A DNA stretch of 64,000 bases from Ancylomarina sp. 16SWW S1-10-2 (lineage in GTDB: Bacteria; Bacteroidota; Bacteroidia; Bacteroidales; Marinifilaceae), in assembly GCF_009669305.1 (NCBI RefSeq), contig NZ_SADB01000012.1:87788-151787 (forward strand). The letters run 5' to 3'. Positions 55,704 through 63,884 of the stretch are shown piece by piece. The notes below the pieces were generated by a model, which was not told where the DNA came from, made no database searches, and saw only the letters and a list, made by a program, of their open reading frames with translations. A program made the translations under genes and the position numbers. Position 1 is the first letter of the stretch; each line of letters begins with the position of its first letter.

Positions 55704-56810
55704 ATGAAAAAATTATTACTTATTGCTTTTGTAACACTTTTTGCAATCCAAGCAAATGCACAAACTGATGGTTTACCTGCTAATCCAGAACCAGGAAAAT
55801 GTTACGTAAAATGTATCACCCACGATGAATTTAAAACCGAAGAGGTGAGATTCGAGATTAGTCCCGAATACAAAGTATTATCTATAATTCCCGCAACATA
55901 CAAGTGGGTTACCGAAAAAGTCATTGTTAAAGAAGCTAGTAAAAAGCTAATTTATCATCCTGCAGAATATAGATGGATTGAAATTCCTTATATCGCAAAA
56001 GAAACAGAAAATGTTCTTATTGCAGTGCCTGCAACCTTCGGAAAAGATACAAAAACAATCACAACTTTCCCTAAAACAGGCGGATGGGAATATACAACTT
56101 ATGCTGAATGTACATCGCCAAACCCTGAAGATTGCCAAGTGCTTTGCTACAAAGAAAAACCTGAACAAAAAACAACTGTACCTTTAGTAACCTTAGCATC
56201 TGATGCAAGTACTAGAAATAGCACTAATCCTGAAAAGGAAACAAGCTATAAAAAACAAGTTATTGAAAAAGAATCTTGGGTTGAAACAGTAATCATACCT
56301 GAGGTTTATGCTACAATTAAAAGACAAGTCGTTGATCAACCCGCACAAACTGTTGAAAAAATAATTCCAGCAAAATACAAAACCGTTAAGAAACAAGTTT
56401 TAGTTAAAAAAGGTGGAATTGCAACTTGGGCAGAAATTGATTGCGGACTTATTGAGCCAACTGCATTAAATATCCTATGGGATTTGAACAGTGCAAAACT
56501 TAGAATGGAAGCTAAAAAAGAAATTGATGTCGTATTGTTAAGCCTTCTTCAAACTGAGCCTGATGTAAGCATTGAGTTAGCATCACACACAGATTCACGA
56601 GGATCAGACGAATACAATTTAGCCCTTTCTCAAAGAAGAGCTAATTCTATTAAGAACTATCTTGTTTCAAAAGGTATTTCGGCAAGTAGAATTGTATCTA
56701 AAGGATATGGCGAATCAAGACTTCTTAATAACTGCTCTAATGGTGTTCAATGTACCGAAGCAGAACATAGAATTAACAGAAGAACTGAATACCGAGTTTT
56801 AACAAGATAA
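55704..56810 (+). CDS. OmpA-family protein with repeated stalk
   Basis: A 368-residue envelope protein. Signal peptide 1-19 (ending NAQ). Residues about 30-240 are a stalk built of repeats of the form PATYKWVTEKVIVKEAS / PAEYRWIEIPYIAKETE / PEVYATIKRQVVDQPA / PAKYKTVKKQVLVKK. The C-terminal OmpA domain (about 255-368) has LWDLNSAKLRMEAKKEID, ELASHTDSRGSDEYNLALSQRRANS and the TEAEHRINRRTEYRV end. It anchors to peptidoglycan. A strong terminator follows 32 bp after the stop. Confidence 0.9.
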   Translation: MKKLLLIAFVTLFAIQANAQTDGLPANPEPGKCYVKCITHDEFKTEEVRFEISPEYKVLSIIPATYKWVTEKVIVKEASKKLIYHPAEYRWIEIPYIAKETENVLIAVPATFGKDTKTITTFPKTGGWEYTTYAECTSPNPEDCQVLCYKEKPEQKTTVPLVTLASDASTRNSTNPEKETSYKKQVIEKESWVETVIIPEVYATIKRQVVDQPAQTVEKIIPAKYKTVKKQVLVKKGGIATWAEIDCGLIEPTALNILWDLNSAKLRMEAKKEIDVVLLSLLQTEPDVSIELASHTDSRGSDEYNLALSQRRANSIKNYLVSKGISASRIVSKGYGESRLLNNCSNGVQCTEAEHRINRRTEYRVLTR

Positions 56811-56841
56811 TAGTTTAAACTATTAATAATATTATTATTTG

Positions 56842-56870
56842 AGCCAGTAGATACGTCTACTGGCTTTTTA
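56842..56870 (+). terminator. Rho-independent terminator of OmpA gene
   Basis: Perfect 10-bp stem AGCCAGTAGA / TCTACTGGCT with TACG loop and following T-run. Starts 32 bp after the stop. Confidence 0.88.
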
Positions 56871-56929
56871 TATGTGCATTTTTTATAGTGTAAAGCTTAA
56901 TTTAAATAATACAACACAGAAGTAAAATG

Positions 56930-57050
56930 ATTCACATATCTATAGAGAATTCCACCCCATAAACAATACGACTCCGAAGGAGTCGAATAACAATAAAACC
57001 ACAAGGCTATAGATATACAATCCATTCTGGATTGAAATTCACCAAAGGCG
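56930..57050 (+). repeat. REP-like hairpin cluster, copy 3 (left of transposase)
   Basis: Contains CGACTCCGAAGGAGTCG (56969-56985, perfect 6-bp arms), the GGCTATAGATATA link and CAATCCATTCTGGATTG. It stands 137 bp before the transposase gene; two copies stand after it. Confidence 0.75.
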
Positions 57051-57186
57051 TCATATACAATTAGATAAAAACAATTTTTATTATACAAATACTTTTCATA
57101 AATTTAATAAACTTACTCTCCCAAAGAATCAAATAGTATTACTTATCATGAAATGAAGTAAGAACCAAATATAAAATTAGAATGAT

Positions 57187-57648
57187 ATGCCAGGTACATT
57201 TTCACAAATCTATATCCAAATTATATTTGCTGTTAAAAATAGAAATGGACTAATTTCATCTAAATGGGAAAAAGAACTTTATAAATACATTACAGGAATT
57301 ATTCAGAATAAGAATCAAAAAATGATAGCTATAAATGGCACAAAAGATCATATCCACATTCTAATTGGTATGAAACCATCCTGTTGCCTTTCTGATTTAG
57401 TCAGAGAAATAAAAAAAGCTTCAAACTTATTTATCAAAGAAAAAAAATTCACAAACTTCAAATTCGAATGGCAAGAAGGATTTGGAGCATTTTCATACAA
57501 TCAATCAGCTTTAACAGAAATCGTTAAATACATTGAAAATCAGAAAATACATCACAAAAAAAACAGCTTCAAAGATGAATATTTAGGATTTTTGGAAAAA
57601 TTTAATGTAGAATATAAAGACGAGTACTTATTTAATTGGTTAGATTAA
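57187..57648 (+). mobile_element. tnpA: IS200/RAYT-type Y1 transposase
   Basis: A 153-residue HUH single-strand transposase. The HUH motif is H55-I56-H57 in GTKDHIHILIG, and the probable catalytic tyrosine is Y115 in IVKYIENQKIHH, in the GFGAFSYNQS context typical of REP-associated tyrosine transposases and IS200-like elements. No accessory TnpB is present. It is flanked on both sides by REP-like hairpin clusters (56930-57050; 57730-58035), which suggests that it is the enzyme that spreads those repeats. It looks intact. Confidence 0.88.
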
Positions 57649-57729
57649 ATCTGTTAATACTTCCCCTATGAAATAATCATTCTCTATAAAAACAAGATAG
57701 AATTTAAAAGTTTCAAATGTTTATCGAGA

Positions 57730-57860
57730 ATCAGCAGAGAACCCGAAGGGTTCATATATTTATAGAAAATTCCACCTCATAGGCAATACGACTCTGAAGG
57801 AATCGAATAACAATAAAACTACAAGGCTATAGACATGCAATCCATTCTGGATTAAAATTC
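57730..57860 (+). repeat. REP-like hairpin cluster, copy 4
   Basis: GAACCCGAAGGGTTC (57739-57753, palindromic), CGACTCTGAAGGAATCG and CAATCCATTCTGGATT, in this order. First of two copies to the right of the transposase gene. Confidence 0.75.
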
Positions 57861-57904
57861 ACAATAAAAGAAATATTGAACCCAAAAGTTTCAAATCGTT
57901 CTAG

Positions 57905-58035
57905 AAAATCAGCTCAGAACCCGAAGGGTTCATATATCTATAGAAAATCCCGAGACCTAAGCAATACGATTCCGAAGGAATCGAACAACAAGAAAACCAT
58001 AAGGCTATAGACATACAATCCATTCTGGATTGAAT
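57905..58035 (+). repeat. REP-like hairpin cluster, copy 5
   Basis: GAACCCGAAGGGTTC (57917-57931), CGATTCCGAAGGAATCG (compensated on both arms) and CAATCCATTCTGGATTG. The paired changes in the second hairpin show selection for pairing rather than sequence. It is followed directly by the 200-bp repeat. Confidence 0.75.
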
Positions 58036-58044
58036 TATTTGATG

Positions 58045-58240
58045 TGCAAGCCTGTTTTAATGATCTCTTTTTATGCTTAACAAGCATTTACAAAACTTAC
58101 TGCTTTTAGCTTACATATAAATGATAGTTTATGATTACATTTATGATTGTAAGTTTAATTAGGCTTTTACATATGCTTTTGAACAATTTTTTTTGCAAAA
58201 TTTAAAAGTTCTCTAGAGTGAATACTATAAAATAACAAGC
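58045..58240 (+). repeat. 200-bp dispersed repeat, copy 4
   Basis: TTTTTATGCTTAACAAGC, TTTTAGCTTACATATAAATG, ATGATTACATTTATGAT and GCTTTTGAAC blocks shared with 27640, 37477 and 48430. Ends 89 bp before the DUF2971 gene, as copy 2 does before its gene. Confidence 0.7.
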
Positions 58241-58280
58241 TTAATAAGTGCGAGTTAGAAAAATCAAAATATAAGTGATA

Positions 58281-58313
58281 TAACATCAGTATGATGTTAG
58301 CCAAACGTTGTAG
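58281..58313 (+). other. Short attC-like half-site before DUF2971 cassette
   Basis: TAACATCA and TGATGTTA arms with a GTA loop, followed by AGCCAAAC and the box GTTGTAG (58307-58313). This resembles the compact hairpin at 37707-37758 in layout. The left outer box is not matched. Confidence 0.5.
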
Positions 58314-58328
58314 CACATTAACTAACCT

Positions 58329-59045
58329 ATGGACAATCTATTTAATTCTTTACAACCTTCGGATGATTCTACCCTTTGGAGATTCATGGATTTATTCAAA
58401 TTTGTAGACCTTATTACTTCAAAGGAATTAACACTTGTTAATCTTACTGCCATGAAAGATCCTTACGAAGGTGTTTTACACTCATCAATTGAATTACAAT
58501 GGACTGACTTATATGGTAATCCAACAGGTCAGCCTACAGGTGATATTAATCAAGTTTTAAATGATGGCACTCGTAAAATACTTTTTATATCATGTTGGCA
58601 TGAAAATGAATTTGAAAGTGCTGGAATGTGGGATACATACGGGAGTCAAAATGGTATAGCAATTAAAACTAATGTCAGAAAACTAAAAAAATCAATCCAA
58701 TATCATAACTACAATGAAATGGATTTATTAAAAGTAAACTACTATAAAAATTCGGAAGATTATTTTACACCTAATAGGACTCCAAGTCATATTTATACAG
58801 GATTAGTTAACAAACGCATATCATTTGAACATGAAAAAGAAGTTAGACTAATTTGGCACCCTCGAGATTATGAAAATCAAATGCCTACGGTAAGAAAATT
58901 AAATATTGATATTAAAGAATTGATTGAATGTATTTATCTTTCGCCTTTATTTGAACAATGGCAACTTAATTCACTGAAAGAATTAATTAATCAATTAGGA
59001 ATTGATATACCAATTAAAAAATCTGATTTATATGAGCTAAAATGA
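58329..59045 (+). CDS. DUF2971 protein in complete cassette
   Basis: A 238-residue protein matching the DUF2971 pattern: LWRFMDLFKFVDLITSKELTLV, KDPYEGVL, FISCWHENEFESAGMWDTYG, GIAIKTNVRKL, and VRLIWHPRDYE near the end. The family is common near defence genes and abortive-infection modules, and its activity is unknown. Its borders show a cassette: GTTGTAGCAC at 58307-58316 is the exact complement of GTGCTACAAC at 59058-59067, just after its stop. The gene starts 22 bp into the cassette. Confidence 0.82.
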   Translation: MDNLFNSLQPSDDSTLWRFMDLFKFVDLITSKELTLVNLTAMKDPYEGVLHSSIELQWTDLYGNPTGQPTGDINQVLNDGTRKILFISCWHENEFESAGMWDTYGSQNGIAIKTNVRKLKKSIQYHNYNEMDLLKVNYYKNSEDYFTPNRTPSHIYTGLVNKRISFEHEKEVRLIWHPRDYENQMPTVRKLNIDIKELIECIYLSPLFEQWQLNSLKELINQLGIDIPIKKSDLYELK

Positions 59046-59057
59046 ATATTAAGAAAC

Positions 59058-59145
59058 GTGCTACAACAAAAGTTAAATTTCATGTGCGGTGATGCGCAGT
59101 TTGAAAGTTTAGTTCAATTAATAAACACCAGCAAGCCCGTTATGC
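59058..59145 (+). other. attC-like site 8
   Basis: Left box CTACAAC, right box GTTATGC (59139-59145). Central AAATTTCATGTGCGG and AGTTTGAAAGTTTAG match site 1, but the middle is shorter, as if an internal block between the AGCAAG copies of the long sites had been lost. 88 bp, the size of a typical integron attC. Confidence 0.65.
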
Positions 59146-59169
59146 TTTATTAAAAAAAACAATCATACA

Positions 59170-61791
59170 ATGAATATACTTACAGATATAATTGAATGGG
59201 TAAAGGATAAACCAACATTTTGGCAAATTGCTATTGATAGGTTAATTCGAAATAATGATCTTACTAAAACTGATCTAGATGAATTAATTGATGCATGTAA
59301 GGCAGATATAGGCTTGTTAAAAGATAAAATTACTCCTGTTAATTATAAGATTTTGTCGGGATATGCAAATAGTTCAATTGGAAATAAAAGTTTAGCATTA
59401 AGTCGAATTTATGATATAGAAAATATAAATGCTCTTTCTTCTGATAGTATATTGGAATTTTCTTTAAATGGTTTAACTGTAGTCTATGGAGATAATGGAG
59501 CGGGTAAATCAAGTTATGTAAATATCTTAAAACATGCCTGCAATACAAGAGGTCATAAATCTGCAATAAATGGTAATATCTTTGATCCTAATTCAAAAGG
59601 AAAGGATAATAAAGCAAAAATTGAATATACAGTTGATAAGGCTAACTTTAGCTTTTCCAATTTAGTAAACCAAGACGTAAATAATACTACCTTAAAAGGG
59701 GTTGATGTTTTTGATACACATAGTGCTAATAACTATATTGAAGGAGAAGATGAGATTGCATTTATACCGCAAGGTTTATTTATCTTAGAAAAGTTTGCAA
59801 AGGCAATAAAATCTGTTGAGACAGAAATATCTAATGAATTAAGTCAAACTGAACTATCTAAGTTTAGCTTTTCTCTGTTACAATTAAATCCAAATACAAA
59901 GGCTCAATTATTTATAAATTCAATAAATTATAGGACTAAGTTAGACCATTTACGAAATCATTCTACTTATTCTCAAGAGAAAGGTAAAAGGATAATTGAA
60001 TTAAATAAAATCATACCAAAACTTAAAGCAATAGATCCTAAAAAGAAAATTAAAAATCTTCAAGATAAAATCCAGAGATATAGGATTATTGAGCAAAAAT
60101 TACAACGTATAGAAGATTTATTTTCTGAAAGAGCTCTTGATAAAATCAAATCAGGTCTGAACGATTATGTTTTAGCTAATAAAACATTAAAAGCAGCAAC
60201 AGAAAAAGTATTCACAGACCTGCCAATTGAAGGAGTTGGTAGTGATACATGGAAAGTACTTTGGGAAAGTGCAAGAGCATTCTTTGAAAAAAGTTGTAAT
60301 GAAGGAGATTTTCCTAAAACAGATAAGGATAGTTCTTGTCCTTTGTGTCTGCAACCCTTAAGTGCTGAAGCAAAGAAGCGTTTTATAGGTTTTGAAGATT
60401 TTGTAAAAGATGATGTTCAAAAAAAACATGATGTTTATTTAACTCAATACAATAAGGTCTTACAGGCAATTGAAAACATATCTCTAGATTTTGAAGAGCA
60501 GGTACCCATTATTGATGAACTTGGCGAATCAATTAAAGACTTTAAAACAAAACTTAAAGGCTATATTTTGACCTTAAAAAACTACAACGAGTATATAGTT
60601 GAGTTTTTGAAAAACAAACAAGAGATAAAGAAAATTACTGACATAAATATTCAAGAAAATGCAAAAGACTTGATAACTGATCAGATTAAGAATTTGTCAC
60701 AACAAATTGAAAAACTAAAAACACAATCAATTGAAAAAGCATTACAACCTTTAGAATCTGAACTGACAGAACTTCTAGATTTAAAGAAGCTGTATGATTT
60801 TAAACCAAAGATAGCAAGGGAAATATTTAGAATTAAAAAAGTTAAACTGCTTAATGATTGTAAAAAGAAATGCAGTACTCGGTCATTGACATCATTAAGT
60901 AACGAATTAACTTTAAAGTATATTAGTAAGAATTTAAAAGATAGCTTTAAAAAAGAACTCAAAAGCCTTGGGTTTAGAAATATAAAAGTAGAAGCAGAAA
61001 CAAAAGGTAAAAAAGGGAAACAATATCATTATTTAAGACTTAACGAACAAAATGGGAATAGCATTTCGCTTAAAGACATACTAAGTGAGGGAGAACATAG
61101 ATGTATATCACTAGCTACTTTTTTATCAGAACTATCTATATCAGAGCATAAGAGTTCTATAATTTTTGATGATCCCGTATCCTCTTTAGACCATAAATGG
61201 AGATATAAAATATCAAAAAGGATTACTGAAGAGTCCAAGAATAGACAGGTTATCGTTTTCACTCACGACATTACATTTTTATTAATGCTTCAGGAACACG
61301 CCGAAAAGCTCACGTGTGACTTGGATATTAAAAGCCTTACTAGAAAGAAAACAGAAACAGGACTTATTGCAAGCAACCCGCCTTGGGATGCACTAATGGT
61401 CAAAAAACGAATAGGGAGACTTAAAGATGCACAGCAACAATTAGCTAAAATAGAAAAAACAGAAACTGAAGAAATATATAAGGACAGAGCAAAACTACTA
61501 TACGGTAAACTCCGAGAAACGTGGGAGCGTTTTATTGAAGAAATATTTTTGAATGGAGCTATTCAACGTTTTGGAAGAACGGTACAAACACAGAGGTTAT
61601 CTAAAGTTGTAGATTTAACAAATGAAGACTATAACCTTGTAGATACTAATATGAGTAAATGCTCTACATATTTCACGGGACACGATACTTCAGGAACCTT
61701 AATCGAAGAAATGCCTGATTCTGATGAGTTCCTTGAAGACGTAAAAGTATTAGAGGAATATATTAGTACAATAAGAAAAAGAAGAAAATAA
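59170..61791 (+). CDS. SMC-like AAA ATPase with zinc-hook motif (RloC/AAA_13-like)
   Basis: An 873-residue protein. Walker A GDNGAGKS (107-114) with the upstream LTVVYGDNG strand; a helical middle with CPLC zinc-hook motif (C390-C393) flanked by coiled coils (about 265-380 and 400-560); then LSEGEHR signature (about 638-644), Walker B FDDPVSSLDH (667-668 acidic pair) and VFTHDITFLL H-loop. The order is that of SMC/RAD50-like ABC ATPases such as RloC. The last 120 residues (LRETWERFIEEIFL) have no nuclease motif I can name. It may be an antiphage or nuclease-linked ATPase. It follows attC-like site 8 by 24 bp. Confidence 0.85.
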   Translation: MNILTDIIEWVKDKPTFWQIAIDRLIRNNDLTKTDLDELIDACKADIGLLKDKITPVNYKILSGYANSSIGNKSLALSRIYDIENINALSSDSILEFSLNGLTVVYGDNGAGKSSYVNILKHACNTRGHKSAINGNIFDPNSKGKDNKAKIEYTVDKANFSFSNLVNQDVNNTTLKGVDVFDTHSANNYIEGEDEIAFIPQGLFILEKFAKAIKSVETEISNELSQTELSKFSFSLLQLNPNTKAQLFINSINYRTKLDHLRNHSTYSQEKGKRIIELNKIIPKLKAIDPKKKIKNLQDKIQRYRIIEQKLQRIEDLFSERALDKIKSGLNDYVLANKTLKAATEKVFTDLPIEGVGSDTWKVLWESARAFFEKSCNEGDFPKTDKDSSCPLCLQPLSAEAKKRFIGFEDFVKDDVQKKHDVYLTQYNKVLQAIENISLDFEEQVPIIDELGESIKDFKTKLKGYILTLKNYNEYIVEFLKNKQEIKKITDINIQENAKDLITDQIKNLSQQIEKLKTQSIEKALQPLESELTELLDLKKLYDFKPKIAREIFRIKKVKLLNDCKKKCSTRSLTSLSNELTLKYISKNLKDSFKKELKSLGFRNIKVEAETKGKKGKQYHYLRLNEQNGNSISLKDILSEGEHRCISLATFLSELSISEHKSSIIFDDPVSSLDHKWRYKISKRITEESKNRQVIVFTHDITFLLMLQEHAEKLTCDLDIKSLTRKKTETGLIASNPPWDALMVKKRIGRLKDAQQQLAKIEKTETEEIYKDRAKLLYGKLRETWERFIEEIFLNGAIQRFGRTVQTQRLSKVVDLTNEDYNLVDTNMSKCSTYFTGHDTSGTLIEEMPDSDEFLEDVKVLEEYISTIRKRRK

Positions 61792-61805
61792 CAAAGCCCA
61801 GTTGG

Positions 61806-61915
61806 TAACAACTAAGCGTTCGTGTGGCAGGAACTGCCCAATCGGTACGGTGGGTTGACGTAACCGATGACAGAATTACTACTTTATGGGGAATGCTTTA
61901 GTATGCAGAACTTTT
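61806..61915 (+). repeat. 110-bp 3'-end element, copy C
   Basis: GGTAACAACTAAGCGTTCGT onward, 14 bp beyond the ATPase stop. Matches copies A and B (33478, 45121) for 110 bp. ATCGGT and ACCGAT within it pair, which they do not in copy A. Confidence 0.65.
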
Positions 61916-61959
61916 AGGAAAGGAAATCTTGCAATATGAAGCTTTTTTATGTGCGGTGA

Positions 61960-62130
61960 ATGATTCATTTGGTCTGTCTTTGCGAGGACGAGGAACGAGA
62001 ACGTGGCAATCTCATGATAAATACAATTGGGTATATAAAGGGCAAATAAATTGGTGAGAGATTCCTTCAGTCGCCAAGACTTCATCGTTACCGAGCTTGC
62101 GAGATCTCCCAAGATCATGACAGATAGATA
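61960..62130. repeat. Dispersed GCAATCTC/GAGAT-type repeat
   Basis: TTTGCGAGGACGAGGAACGA to GGCAATCTCATGATAAAT, then GAGATTCCTTCAGTCGCCAA to GAGATCTCCCAAGATC. The two halves are partly inverted (GCAATCTC with GAGATTCC). Such intergenic repeats are frequent in Bacteroidota; I recognise the style but not a named element. No gene. Confidence 0.4.
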
Positions 62131-62301
62131 ATGGACAGTTCATTTACGCCAAGGGAGAATTTCACAACAGAAGTCGTTCGGTCGCTAAACATGGAACAGA
62201 CTCACCATCCAAACCACCAACAAAGCACCACAAACAGTCCAAAACTCAACAAAACCGGGCATTCCCCATCTATCTGTACCTATAATCCAAAATCAGTTTA
62301 A

Positions 62302-62570
62302 GCATCCTCACTCAGTACTTTGCCATTTCCCAACATCGGGGCGAACACAATCACTCAGTATGGCAGTAAAATAGATTCGGGGAAAGCATCCTCACTCAGT
62401 ACTTTGTCATTTCCCAATATCTGGGCGAACACAATCACTCAGTATAACAGTAAAATAGATTCGGGAAAAGCACCCTCACTCAGTACTTTGCCATTTTCCA
62501 ATATCTGGGCGAACACAATCACTCAGTACTTTGTCGTTTCCCGATATCTGGGTGAACATCTTCACTGAGA
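62302..62570 (+). repeat. 84-bp tandem repeat
   Basis: Units begin at 62302, 62386 and 62470 (GCATCCTCACTCAGTACTTT), each 84 bp; the third is partial and then a rearranged tail continues to about 62570. The unit itself holds two CACTCAGTA sub-repeats. The frame through it is open because 84 is a multiple of three, but this is not evidence of a gene. Confidence 0.8.
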
Positions 62571-62813
62571 GGTTTGCCATTTTCTAACATTTAAGAAAAA
62601 AAGATCGCAGACTAAGGTGACTTATCATAGCGATGGTAAAATATTTCATGTTTTGTTTCTATCCAAAACAAACTAGCCGTATTCACACATAAACAACTAA
62701 AAACCAAGACTCATACGAATATAAAACATTAAGAAGTCGTTGCTTATTAAATATATTATTCCTAATTTGAATACTGATTATCAAAGGAATAGAAATATCA
62801 AAAAAAACAAATC

Positions 62814-63560
62814 ATGATTAAGAGAATTAAATTTTATTTGATGGTCTTATCTGACTATCTATTTTTAGGAACTGAAACGTCGAAAATATTAGATACCTAC
62901 GACGAAACCGAATTACAACTCCCTCTAATTAAAACCAAGTTAAAAGCAGCTCTAAAAAAACTTGAGAACAGTATGAAACTCCTTCGTGGTAGTCAGCTTA
63001 CAGAAGAAATAGCTGTATTAGATGAGGACCGTGATAATGCTTGGATGTGTTTTTATCATTTGGTTATTTCGCAAAGTTTGCGACTAAACCCAACGATTAA
63101 CAAGAGTGCTCTCATTATCGAAAGCATTATCAAATTGCCCGAGATGCGCATACATCATTAGGGTTATAAAGAACAAACAGCTACTCTGATTAACTTTTTT
63201 AATCGTGTAGATTCGAAACCGGAACTAAGCAAGGCCATAGAAGACATAGGAGGCAATGCTGTCTATATGGAACTTAAAACAGCACAAGCCACTTTTGAAA
63301 ATAAAGAAAGTGAAAAAGTAACTCAAGCTGCTTCTAAGCCTAAATCAGAAAGTCAAGAGGCCGTTAAAGAATTGCGTAAAGCATTCGATGAAATGGATCA
63401 GTTTTTAAATATAATGAGCCAGATGAGTGGCAAAACTGAGTATGCTGAAATTGCATCGAAGCTTAATGAGCTTATTGATGGCATAAATACCAATGTGAAA
63501 TCGCGTAGCACACGTCGCGAAAATTCTAAGGAAGAATCGGATGAAGTCACAGAAGACTAA
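62814..63560 (+). pseudogene. DUF6261 gene interrupted by one in-frame TAG
   Basis: A 115-codon frame from 62814 ends at TAG 63159-63161, and the same frame continues without another stop to 63560, giving 248 codons in total. The two parts read as one DUF6261-like protein: KLKAALKKLENSMKLLRGSQ, VLDEDRDNAWMCFYH, then after the stop GYKEQTATLINFFNRVDSKPELSKAIEDIG and LKTAQATFENKES. The C-terminus is helical and charged. The stop lies at KLPEMRIHH*GYKEQ. Either a nonsense mutation, an assembly error or read-through. A restart at ATG 63267 would give 97 residues. Confidence 0.75.
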
Positions 63561-63578
63561 ACCACCTCTATAAAATTG

Positions 63579-63612
63579 AAGGCCCTATTCTATGTGAATG
63601 GGGCTTTTTTTC
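63579..63612 (+). terminator. Terminator after DUF6261 gene
   Basis: AAGGCCCTATTC pairs with GAATGGGGCTT around CTATGTG, followed by seven Ts. Starts 16 bp after the second frame's stop, which supports treating both parts as one transcription unit. Confidence 0.75.
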
Positions 63613-63660
63613 TGTCATAGCACCCTAGTTATACTTCAGGGATTATTAATACACGCTTTC

Positions 63661-63755
63661 CGAACGCGAAGGGTTCAACTATTTATAGAAAACCACAATT
63701 AAACGAGATGCGACTCCCTAGGAGTCGAATAATATGAAACCCATTCTGGATTGAA
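63661..63755 (+). repeat. REP-like hairpin cluster, copy 6
   Basis: CGAACGCGAAGGGTTC, CGACTCCCTAGGAGTCG (palindromic) and ATTCTGGATTGAATAATT. The third hairpin is partly lost. Same order as the copies around the RAYT gene. Confidence 0.65.
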
Positions 63756-63761
63756 TAATTT

Positions 63762-63809
63762 AAACCTGACAGGTTTAATAGCCATGACGCAAGTAAACCT
63801 GTCAGGTTT
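63762..63809. repeat. Two AAACCTG-type palindromes
   Basis: AAACCTGACAGGTTT at 63762-63776 and AAACCTGTCAGGTTT at 63795-63809, each a 7+1+7 palindrome, 18 bp apart. They lie between REP copy 6 and the IS3 remnant. Confidence 0.65.
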
Positions 63810-63884
63810 CATTTCCCCAAAACCCGACAGAGTCGTAGACCTGTTGAAGTTCAATGGATATGCAACAAAAAACTGGACTTTAAA

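Noticed and set aside
27521-58035. CRISPR array made of the CGACTCC or AATCC palindromes
   Set aside because: The palindromes are scattered, not evenly spaced, and lie in a fixed three-hairpin order beside a RAYT gene; no cas genes are present.
61879-62118. 79-residue minus-strand open frame
   Set aside because: It overlaps the dispersed GCAATCTC-type repeat and the end of the 110-bp element, with no homology pattern.
62320-62568. 82-residue repetitive open frame
   Set aside because: It is open only because the 84-bp tandem unit is divisible by three; the translation is low-complexity and no start or ribosome site is convincing.
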